From an uncultured beta proteobacterium (lineage in GTDB: Bacteria > Pseudomonadota > Gammaproteobacteria > Burkholderiales > Burkholderiaceae_C), in contig CAILKA010000333.1 of NCBI GenBank assembly GCA_903834645.1, forward strand, positions 1-6,512: 6,512 nt of DNA, given 5' to 3'. The position numbers were made by a program, and so were the translations under genes. Numbering within the stretch: position 1 is the stretch's first letter; every line of letters begins with the position of its first letter. Below the pieces are notes generated by a model. The model worked only from the letters and a program-made list of their open reading frames with translations, had not been told where the DNA came from and did no database searches. This document shows, one piece after another, positions 1 through 6,512 of the stretch.

Positions 1-1490
1 GTGCCCACGGTGTCGGGCAGCAGCATGCGGTTGAGCCAGCTGTGGATGACGCCGTCGCCCGGGCGCAGCGAGATGCCGCCGCGGTTGCTGATGAAGGCCG
101 GCAGTTCGCGGTGCGTCTTCACGTCCACCGGCTTGGGGTAGGCCGCGGTGTGGCAGAAGCTCTGCATCACGAGGTCGGCCGAGAAGCCCAGGCAGGCGAG
201 GTCCTTCAACTCGTCACGCGTCATCGGGCCCGTCGTGTCCTGGCTGCCCACCGAGGTCATCTTGGGCTCGCAGTAGGTGCCCGGGCGCACGCCCTGGCCC
301 TCGGGCAGGCCGCAGGCGCGGCCCACCATCTTCTGCGCCAGCGTGAAGCCGCGCGTGGAGGCGGCCGTGGGCTGGGGCAGGCGGAAGGCGGTGCTCGCCG
401 GCAGACCCAGGAACTCGCGCGCCTTGGCCGTGAGCGAGCGGCCGATGATGAGGTTGATGCGCCCGCCGGCGCGCACCTCGTCGAGCAGCACGTCGTTCTT
501 GAGCGCGAAGGTGGCCAGCGTCTGCCCGCCGCGGGTGATGCGCCCGTCGTAGGGGTGGATGTCGATGACGTCGCCCATCTCGAACTTCGTCACGTCCACC
601 TCGATGGGCAGGGCGCCGGAGTCTTCCTGCGTGTTGAAGAAGATCGGCGCGATCTTGCCGCCCAGCGTCACGCCGCCGAAGCGCTTGTTGGGCACGAAGG
701 GGATGTCCTGGCCCGTCATCCAGATGACGCTGTTGGTGGCGCTCTTGCGGCTCGAGCCGGTGCCCACCACGTCGCCGACGTAGGCCACGAGGTGGCCCTT
801 CTTCTTCAGGTCCTCGATGAACTGGATCGGGCCGCGCTTGCTCTCCTCCTCGGGCTTGAAGGCGGCGTCCGGGCGCGAGTTCTTCATCATCGCCAGCGCA
901 TGCAGCGGAATGTCCGGGCGGCTCCAGGCGTCGGGCGCCGGGGAGAGATCGTCGGTGTTGGTCTCGCCCGGCACCTTGAAGACGGTGACGGTGACCGTGC
1001 GCGGCAGCTCCGGCCGCGAGGTGAACCACTCGGCGTCGGCCCAGCTCTTCATCACGTCGGTCGCGTGGGCGTTGCCCGCGCGCGCCTTGTCGGCGACGTC
1101 GTTGAAGAAGTCGAACATCAGCAGCGTCTTCTTCAGGCCCTGCGCCGCGATGGCCGCCACCTGCGCGTCGTCGAGCAGCTCGATGAGCGGGTGCACGTTG
1201 TAGCCGCCCACCATGGTGCCCAGCAGCTCGGTGGCCTTCTCGCGCGAGACGAGGCCCACGGCGATGTCGCCATGCGCCACGGCCGCCAGGAACGAGGCCT
1301 TCACCTTGGCTGCATCGTCCACGCCCGGGGGCACGCGGTGCGTGAGCAGCTCCAGCAGGAAGGCATCCTCACCGGCCGGCGGGGCCTTGATGAGCTCCAC
1401 GAGCGCGGCCACCTGCTGTGCCGACAGGGGCAGGGGCGGAATGCCGAGGGCGGCGCGCTCGGCGGCGTGTTGACGGTAGGCTTCCAGCAT
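1..1490 (-). CDS. acnB: Aconitate hydratase B / 2-methylisocitrate dehydratase (3' end outside window)
   Basis: This gene encodes the cytoplasmic [4Fe-4S] enzyme that interconverts citrate and isocitrate in the TCA cycle. AcnB family members also act on 2-methylisocitrate in the methylcitrate pathway. The first 496 codons are present; the family is about 860 residues long, so a little over half is visible. Residues 1-160 form the AcnB-specific N-terminal HEAT-like domain, starting MLEAYRQHAAERAALGIPPL. The swivel domain follows, with GTGSSRKSATNS at about 243-254, VPNKR at 266-270 and APIFFNT at 281-287. The conserved stretch from KMVGRACG (387) through SVGSQDTTGPMTRDELKD (413-430) to SWLNRMLLPDTVG (484-496) matches E. 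coli AcnB closely. The cluster-binding cysteines of the family lie further downstream, off the window, so they cannot be checked. The ATG is preceded by AGGAGAG at a good distance, which fixes the start. An operator-like near-palindrome lies 33 bp upstream. Confidence 0.97.
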   Translation of the reverse strand, partial: MLEAYRQHAAERAALGIPPLPLSAQQVAALVELIKAPPAGEDAFLLELLTHRVPPGVDDAAKVKASFLAAVAHGDIAVGLVSREKATELLGTMVGGYNVHPLIELLDDAQVAAIAAQGLKKTLLMFDFFNDVADKARAGNAHATDVMKSWADAEWFTSRPELPRTVTVTVFKVPGETNTDDLSPAPDAWSRPDIPLHALAMMKNSRPDAAFKPEEESKRGPIQFIEDLKKKGHLVAYVGDVVGTGSSRKSATNSVIWMTGQDIPFVPNKRFGGVTLGGKIAPIFFNTQEDSGALPIEVDVTKFEMGDVIDIHPYDGRITRGGQTLATFALKNDVLLDEVRAGGRINLIIGRSLTAKAREFLGLPASTAFRLPQPTAASTRGFTLAQKMVGRACGLPEGQGVRPGTYCEPKMTSVGSQDTTGPMTRDELKDLACLGFSADLVMQSFCHTAAYPKPVDVKTHRELPAFISNRGGISLRPGDGVIHSWLNRMLLPDTVG

Positions 1491-1514
1491 CGTCTCTCTC
1501 CTGGGGTTCGTTCA

Positions 1515-1536
1515 AGTATTGTGTCTTATACAAGAC
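1515..1536 (-). promoter_or_regulatory. Putative acnB promoter/operator with near-palindrome GTCTTATACAAGAC
   Basis: An AT-rich patch interrupts otherwise GC-rich DNA just upstream of acnB. Positions 1523-1536 read GTCTTATACAAGAC, with perfect 5-bp arms GTCTT/AAGAC; 12 of 14 positions obey the dyad. On the minus strand a possible -10 (AATACT, from plus 1515-1520) sits immediately downstream, giving a leader of about 20 nt that contains the AGGAGAG ribosome site. An alternative -10 is TATAAG inside the dyad (1525-1530). No good -35 hexamer is visible. Such a dyad overlapping the promoter fits a small dimeric repressor such as a GntR-family protein controlling TCA-cycle genes. The regulator's identity is inference; no regulator gene is in the window. 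Confidence 0.45.
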
Positions 1537-1610
1537 TTGGCTGGAACGAGCCTGACACGACGCAAAGGAGATACACCCGCTCGCCGTCGAGCCGCGCTGG
1601 CACGGCGGCC

Positions 1611-1626
1611 TGGCGACCGCGCGCCA
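1611..1626. other. Small hairpin after the lyase gene
   Basis: TGGCG and CGCCA flank a 6-nt loop, 13 bp beyond the lyase stop codon on the minus strand. It could form a weak 5-bp stem at the 3' end of the rhlE-lyase transcript. No T-tract follows on either strand, so it is not a convincing intrinsic terminator. It is noted because the 149-bp gap up to acnB has no better candidate. Confidence 0.2.
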
Positions 1627-1639
1627 AACCGCTGAACGC

Positions 1640-2644
1640 CTAGGCGCCGAAGAAGGCCGCCTGCACCTCGCCGGGCAGGGGTTGTCCGGTGCGGTGCGCG
1701 CGCTCGAGCAGGTGCCAGAAGTAGCGGTAGCTGGCGCGGTCGTGCAGCTGGTCGTGGTGGCGGATCGGCGCCCACTGCGCGGCCTGGGCCGCCAGCAGGA
1801 TCTCGATGGCCTGGTCCACCTCGGCGGCGGTGGGCGCGAACGCCTCGACGATGGGGCGGATCTGCGCCGGGTGGATGCTCCACATGCGCGTGTAGCCCAG
1901 CGCCCGGCAAGCCATTTCGGCGGCCGCCTGCAGCTGCTCCATGTCCTTGAGCTCGGTCACGACGCAGTGAGAGGGCGTCTTGCCGTAGCCGTGGCAGGCG
2001 GCGGCGATCTCGAGCTTGGCGCGCACGATGAGGGGGTGGTCGAACTGCCCGGCCGCCGTCATTGCCGATTGCGGGATGGCCCCTCGGTGCGCCGAGACGA
2101 AGTCCATCAGCCCGAAGGAAACGCTCTCGATGCGAGGGTGGGCGGCGATGGCCTGCACCTCCCGCAGCGCGCCATGTGTTTCCACGAGCGTGTGCAGCGG
2201 GATCGCGCGCGCCACGCCGTGGCGCGCCGCGGCGGCGTCCACGGCCTCGGCGGCGCGCTGCACGTCGGCCACGCCGCGCGGCTTGGGGATCGTCAGGTAG
2301 GGCAGGCGGTGGCCCGCGCGCTGCACGAGCACATCCACCACCTGCTCGAAGCGCGGATGGTCCACCGGCTGCACGCGCGCGCCGACTCGGCCGTGGCGGT
2401 TCTCCGGCCCGGCGATGAGTTCGCCGCACAGGTGCGCGTGCTCGATCTCCCCGCCCACCGGCGCGCCATCCTCGCCGTCGAGCGTGACATCGAAGACCGG
2501 CCCCATCTCCGCCTGCAGCGCGAGGCTCTTGCGCATGCGCGCCTCGACGCCGCTGTAGTGGTCGCACACCGGCAGCGGCGTAGCCACCGGCTCGCCCGGT
2601 TCAAAGAGCGCGTCGCGCGGATGGATGGGCTCGGCCGTGGGCAT
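1640..2644 (-). CDS. HpcH/HpaI aldolase / CitE-like CoA-ester lyase
   Basis: This 334-residue protein belongs to the CitE/malyl-CoA lyase superfamily. These are Mg2+-dependent TIM-barrel enzymes that cleave or hydrolyse CoA thioesters such as malyl-CoA, citramalyl-CoA or citryl-CoA. Visible family features are LDGED (55-59), RVQPVDHP (90-97, with the substrate-binding Arg of the family's R-x-N/H-P stretch), PKP (120-122), VETHG (154-158, metal-ligand Glu), SFGLMD (176-181, metal-ligand Asp) and SIHPAQI (256-262). The C-terminal part (about 290-334) is polar and resembles the lid region of malyl-CoA lyases. The length is that of malyl-CoA lyase relatives rather than a citrate lyase beta subunit, and no citrate lyase alpha, gamma or ligase gene is nearby. 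The exact substrate cannot be told from sequence. The start lies 8 bp after the rhlE stop and has no clear Shine-Dalgarno, suggesting translation coupled to rhlE. acnB follows 149 bp downstream, a metabolic neighbour. A roughly 10-residue variable head precedes the conserved HPRDALFEPG. Confidence 0.86.
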   Translation of the reverse strand: MPTAEPIHPRDALFEPGEPVATPLPVCDHYSGVEARMRKSLALQAEMGPVFDVTLDGEDGAPVGGEIEHAHLCGELIAGPENRHGRVGARVQPVDHPRFEQVVDVLVQRAGHRLPYLTIPKPRGVADVQRAAEAVDAAAARHGVARAIPLHTLVETHGALREVQAIAAHPRIESVSFGLMDFVSAHRGAIPQSAMTAAGQFDHPLIVRAKLEIAAACHGYGKTPSHCVVTELKDMEQLQAAAEMACRALGYTRMWSIHPAQIRPIVEAFAPTAAEVDQAIEILLAAQAAQWAPIRHHDQLHDRASYRYFWHLLERAHRTGQPLPGEVQAAFFGA

Positions 2645-2652
2645 GGGCAGGA

Positions 2653-4062
<1,410 letters not shown>

Positions 4063-4069
4063 CGATGAG

Positions 4070-4117
4070 GGCCCGTGGGGCCGTGGTTCGCTGCCTGCGG
4101 GCACCCGGGGAGGGCGC
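4070..4117 (-). promoter_or_regulatory. Structured leader upstream of the rhlE start
   Basis: Two small GC-rich hairpins can form in the RNA just upstream of rhlE. The nearer one (4070-4082) has arms GGCCC/GGGCC with a 3-nt loop and ends 7 nt before the ATG, where a Shine-Dalgarno would normally sit. The farther one (4101-4117) has a 6-bp stem, GCGCCC pairing GGGTGC with one G-U pair, and a 5-nt loop. No purine-rich ribosome site is visible between 4063 and 4080. Structure at this place could limit translation, but GC-rich DNA forms short stems easily by chance. Confidence 0.3.
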
Positions 4118-4192
4118 ACCAGTCTGCAGGGCGAGGGTTGGGGGTGCCGGATCAGGCCACGACGCGGCGACTGGGGACGCGACGACCGCCTC

Positions 4193-4198
4193 AGTCTA
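4193..4198 (-). promoter_or_regulatory. Weak candidate -10 element for rhlE
   Basis: On the minus strand TAGACT, in the context GGTAGACTGAGG, resembles a sigma-70 -10 box at four of six positions. It lies about 130 nt before the rhlE start. The region 16-18 bp upstream is GC-rich and falls within the inverted repeat at 4214-4267, and no -35 match is seen. It is listed only as the best -10-like candidate noticed in the 222-bp gap. Confidence 0.22.
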
Positions 4199-4213
4199 CC
4201 GCACCCACGGCAT

Positions 4214-4267
4214 CCCGGGCGCTGCTGCGGTTGCGCAGGCACAGCAGGGGCGCCGCAGCGGCCCGGG
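4214..4267. terminator. Long inverted repeat after the transporter gene (possible terminator)
   Basis: The left arm reads CCCGGGC, then GCT, then GCTGCGG (4214-4230). The right arm (4253-4267) is CCGCAGC, then G, then GCCCGGG. The arms pair as two 7-bp GC-rich helices separated by a 3/1 internal loop, around a 22-nt loop. The structure starts 17 bp beyond the transporter stop codon on the minus strand. No run of T follows in either direction, so a classical intrinsic terminator is not shown. It may act as a 3'-end stabilising stem, a pause site or a factor-assisted terminator before rhlE. Confidence 0.4.
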
Positions 4268-4284
4268 CACCTCCGAGCCGAGGG

Positions 4285-5466
4285 TCAGTCGCGTACCGAC
4301 CAGGCCGCCCAGGCCCACGCCAGCAGAGCCACGGGCGAACCCACCCAGGGCAGGTTGCCCGGGTCGAGGTGCACGATGGCCACGCCACCGATCGCGGCGC
4401 CCGCTGCGGTGCCCAGGTACAGCACCGAGCTGTTGAGCGAGAGCGCCAGAGGGGTCTGCGCGCCAGCGATCCGCGCCAGCCGCAGCTGCTGTGGCGCCAT
4501 CAGGCAAAAGCCTGCGGCACCCCAGACCATCACCGTTGGCAGCATCGCCCAGGCGTGGCCGCGCGTGAGCGGCAGCAGAGCGAGGCTGGCGGCCAGCAAG
4601 GCCAGCCCGCCCATCAGCGTGCGCCGCGGGCCCAACCGGTCCGCTGCGCGTCCGCCCAGCAGCGTGCCGGCGACGCCAGCCACGCCGAACACCGAGATGG
4701 AGGCCGACAACCCCGCGCGCTCCATCGGCACGAGCGCGACGAGCATCGGGCCCACATAGGCAAAGACCGTGAAGATGGAGACGAAGTAGGTGAAGGTCAG
4801 CGCATAGACCGACCACAGCCTGGCATTGCGCAGCAACGCTCCCACCCCTGCCAGCGGGGAGGGCGCCCCCGGCTGGCGCTCGCCTGGCACGCTGCGCCAC
4901 AGCATCACCGTGGCCAGGGCACACAGCCCGGTGGCGATCCAGGCCGGCACGCGCCAGCCCCAGCCGAGCCCGGCCCAGGCCGCCAGCGGCACGCCCGTGA
5001 CATAGCTCAGGCTGATGCCCAGGAACACCACCGAGAGCGCCCGTGCCCGCCGATCGGCCGGCACCAGCCCCACCGTGAGCCCGGCCATCAGCGCGGTGGC
5101 CGCCGAGCCTGCGCCCATCAGCACGCGCGCCGCCAGCAGCGTGGGCAGGTCGGGCGCCATCGCGGTGAGTGCGTTGCCGAGCGTGAAGACCGCAAACACC
5201 GAGGCCAGTGCGCCGCGGCGCGACATCCGGCCCGTGAGCGTCAGCACCACCGGCGCCAGCACGGCGGTGGCGATGGCGTAGAGGGTGGTGGTCTGGCCGA
5301 CTGCCGCCACGCTCGTTTCCAGCGACTCGGCCATGGGCTCGAGCAGGCCCGTGTTCATGAAGGCCGCGCTGCCGATGAGCAGGTTCACGCCGGCAAACAG
5401 CAGCAGCAGCCGGCCCATGCCGGGCGCCTCTGCCGCGGGCGCGTGGTGTCCGGCCGACCGTGTCAT
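4285..5466 (-). CDS. MFS transporter, DHA1 drug/arabinose efflux-type
   Basis: This 393-residue inner-membrane protein has about twelve hydrophobic segments and belongs to the major facilitator superfamily, most like the AraJ/DHA1 drug:H+ antiporter group. A motif-A-like loop, GRMSRRG (79-85), follows the second transmembrane segment, and its counterpart GGRAADRLGPRR (271-282) sits at the same place in the second half. The stretch GISLSYVTGVPLA (150-162) resembles motif C, typical of exporters. A basic, less hydrophobic loop (about 190-215) separates the two six-helix halves. The N terminus (1-16) is polar and precedes the first helix at about 18-36. The ATG has AAGGTGG four bases upstream, favouring this start over the internal Met17. 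The acidic residue common in motif A loops is absent from the first copy (Ser/Arg instead) and present as Asp276 in the second. The substrate cannot be assigned. The gene is transcribed divergently from ettA and separated from rhlE by 222 bp. Confidence 0.9.
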   Translation of the reverse strand: MTRSAGHHAPAAEAPGMGRLLLLFAGVNLLIGSAAFMNTGLLEPMAESLETSVAAVGQTTTLYAIATAVLAPVVLTLTGRMSRRGALASVFAVFTLGNALTAMAPDLPTLLAARVLMGAGSAATALMAGLTVGLVPADRRARALSVVFLGISLSYVTGVPLAAWAGLGWGWRVPAWIATGLCALATVMLWRSVPGERQPGAPSPLAGVGALLRNARLWSVYALTFTYFVSIFTVFAYVGPMLVALVPMERAGLSASISVFGVAGVAGTLLGGRAADRLGPRRTLMGGLALLAASLALLPLTRGHAWAMLPTVMVWGAAGFCLMAPQQLRLARIAGAQTPLALSLNSSVLYLGTAAGAAIGGVAIVHLDPGNLPWVGSPVALLAWAWAAWSVRD

Positions 5467-5486
5467 CTCGCCACCTTAGCAGGTCG

Positions 5487-5501
5487 CCCGATAATGTCGG
5501 G
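5487..5501. promoter_or_regulatory. Divergent promoter region with palindrome CCCGATAATGTCGGG
   Basis: The 84-bp gap between the divergent transporter and ettA genes holds a perfect 5-bp dyad, CCCGA/TCGGG, around TAATG. On the plus strand GATAAT (5490-5495) matches the sigma-70 -10 consensus at five of six positions and would start ettA RNA about 50 nt before its ATG. On the minus strand CATTAT in the same dyad could serve the transporter. No clear -35 is seen for either direction. Because the dyad encloses the -10, a bound protein would affect transcription, but the arms are short. Confidence 0.4.
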
Positions 5502-5550
5502 TTGGCGCGTTGCGCCTGCGTCCCCATCGCTACGCGAATCGAGCATCACC

Positions 5551-6512
5551 ATGGCCCAGTACGTCTTCACCATGAACCGCGTCGGCAAGATCGTGCCGCC
5601 GAAGCGGCAGATCCTGAAGGGCGTCTCGCTGTCCTTCTTTCCCGGCGCCAAGATCGGCGTGCTCGGCCTGAACGGCTCGGGCAAGTCCACGCTGCTCAAG
5701 ATCATGGCGGGCCTGGACAAGGACATCGAGGGCGAGGCCGTGCCGATGCCGGGCCTGAAGATCGGCTACCTGCCCCAGGAGCCGCAGATGGACGCCACGC
5801 AGACCGTGCGCGAGGCGGTGGAGCAGGGTATCGGCGGCGTGTTGGCCGCCAAGAAGCGCCTGGACGAGGTGTACGCCGAGTACGCCGAGCCCGACGCCGA
5901 CTTCGACAAGCTCGCCGCCGAACAGGCCGAACTGGAGGCCGTCATCGCCGCGGCCGGCAGCGAGAACACCGACCTGCAGCTTGAACTCGCCGCCGACGCA
6001 CTGCGCCTGCCGCCCTGGGAGGCCACCATCGGCAACCTCTCCGGCGGCGAGAAGCGCCGCGTGGCGCTGTGCCGGCTGCTGCTGTCCAGGCCCGACATGC
6101 TGCTGCTGGACGAGCCCACCAACCACCTGGACGCCGAGTCCGTGGAGTGGCTCGAGCACTTCCTGCAGCGCTTCCCCGGCACGGTCGTGGCCATCACCCA
6201 CGACCGCTACTTCCTCGACAACGCCGCCGAGTGGATCCTTGAGCTCGACCGCGGCCAGGGCATTCCCTGGAAGGGCAACTACTCCGACTGGCTCGACCAG
6301 AAGGAGCGCCGCCTGGAGGTCGAGCAGAAGAAGGAAGACGCCCGCATGAAGGCGATGAAGGAGGAGCTCAAGTGGGTGCGCTCCAACGCCAAGGGCAGGC
6401 AGGCCAAGAGCAAGGCGCGCCTGGCCCGCTTCGAGGAGCTCAGCGACGTCGACTACCAGCGCCGCAACGAGACCAACGAGATCTTCATCCCCGTGGCCGA
6501 GCGCCTGGGCAA
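5551..6512 (+). CDS. ettA: Energy-dependent translational throttle protein EttA, ABC-F family (3' end outside window)
   Basis: This gene encodes an ABC-F ATPase that binds the ribosomal E site and gates entry into elongation according to the ATP/ADP level. It is cytoplasmic and has no membrane domain. The first 320 codons are present out of about 555 in the family. The first ABC domain shows Walker A GLNGSGKST (39-47), the Q-loop region LPQEPQ (74-79), signature LSGGE (163-167), Walker B with LLLDEPTNHLD (184-194), catalytic Glu188 and the H-loop His217 in ITHDRY. Glu188 is at the same number as the catalytic Glu of E. coli EttA. The insertion at about 95-140, charged and helical, is the EttA arm that contacts the L1 stalk. 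The interdomain linker begins near 240, with WVRSNAKGRQAKSKARLARFEEL (275-297) forming the basic helices that reach toward the P-site tRNA. The second ATPase domain is off the window. The start MAQYVFTMNRVGKIVPPKR is typical; no strong Shine-Dalgarno precedes it. Confidence 0.97.
   Translation, partial: MAQYVFTMNRVGKIVPPKRQILKGVSLSFFPGAKIGVLGLNGSGKSTLLKIMAGLDKDIEGEAVPMPGLKIGYLPQEPQMDATQTVREAVEQGIGGVLAAKKRLDEVYAEYAEPDADFDKLAAEQAELEAVIAAAGSENTDLQLELAADALRLPPWEATIGNLSGGEKRRVALCRLLLSRPDMLLLDEPTNHLDAESVEWLEHFLQRFPGTVVAITHDRYFLDNAAEWILELDRGQGIPWKGNYSDWLDQKERRLEVEQKKEDARMKAMKEELKWVRSNAKGRQAKSKARLARFEELSDVDYQRRNETNEIFIPVAERLG

Noticed and set aside
1564..1570. AAAGGAG on the plus strand in the gap before acnB, resembling a ribosome site
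   Set aside because: No start codon follows at a suitable distance and the plus strand carries no credible protein here.
42..1643. Long plus-strand open frame of 533 codons antisense to acnB
   Set aside because: It is a mirror of acnB in GC-rich DNA. Its translation is Arg/Ala/His/Gly-rich without domains, while the minus-strand frame gives a clear AcnB with a ribosome site.
1512..2567. Minus-strand open frame of 351 codons overlapping the lyase gene in another frame
   Set aside because: The translation is a low-complexity Arg/Ala/Gly product; the lyase frame carries the conserved family motifs.
4063..4242. 60-residue N-terminal extension of RhlE
   Set aside because: The upstream in-frame codons read as Pro/Arg/Ser-rich sequence unlike any RhlE, whereas MNFSDLGL is the usual N terminus. 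The extension also overlaps the inverted repeat and promoter-like region.
4196..5527. Minus-strand 443-codon frame overlapping the transporter
   Set aside because: The translation is Gly/Ala/Arg-rich without membrane segments; the neighbouring frame gives a proper MFS protein.
5530..6201. Minus-strand frames antisense to ettA (223 and 143 codons)
   Set aside because: These are mirrors of the ettA coding sequence, which shows all ABC motifs on the plus strand.

Overview
The window is a piece of a GC-rich bacterial chromosome. Third codon positions are almost all G or C. The protein sequences (AcnB, a CitE-like lyase, RhlE, EttA) look like those of Burkholderiales, most like the Comamonadaceae/Rubrivivax-Leptothrix neighbourhood. 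That placement comes from protein resemblance and base composition, not from a database search.

The layout is simple and almost fully coding. Four genes lie on the minus strand and are read from right to left: an MFS efflux-type transporter (5466 to 4285), the DEAD-box RNA helicase gene rhlE (4062 to 2653), a HpcH/HpaI-CitE family CoA-ester lyase (2644 to 1640), and the aconitase B gene acnB (1490 to the left edge, cut off). One gene lies on the plus strand: ettA, an ABC-F translation factor (5551 to the right edge, cut off). The non-coding gaps are short: 149 bp before acnB, 222 bp between the transporter and rhlE, and 84 bp between the divergent transporter and ettA.

Two themes stand out. 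The left part holds central carbon metabolism: acnB (citrate to isocitrate, and 2-methylisocitrate) beside a CoA-ester lyase-like gene. A near-palindrome upstream of acnB looks like a repressor site. The middle and right part holds RNA and translation functions: rhlE and ettA, with an unrelated transporter between them. rhlE and the lyase gene are 8 bp apart and probably share a transcript, although their functions are not obviously linked.

I found no mobile element, CRISPR array, RNA gene, phage gene or clearly new system. The observations worth a second look are regulatory or structural: the operator-like site before acnB, a structured leader without a Shine-Dalgarno sequence before rhlE, the poly-glycine tail of RhlE, a long inverted repeat after the transporter gene, and a small palindrome over the putative divergent promoter.
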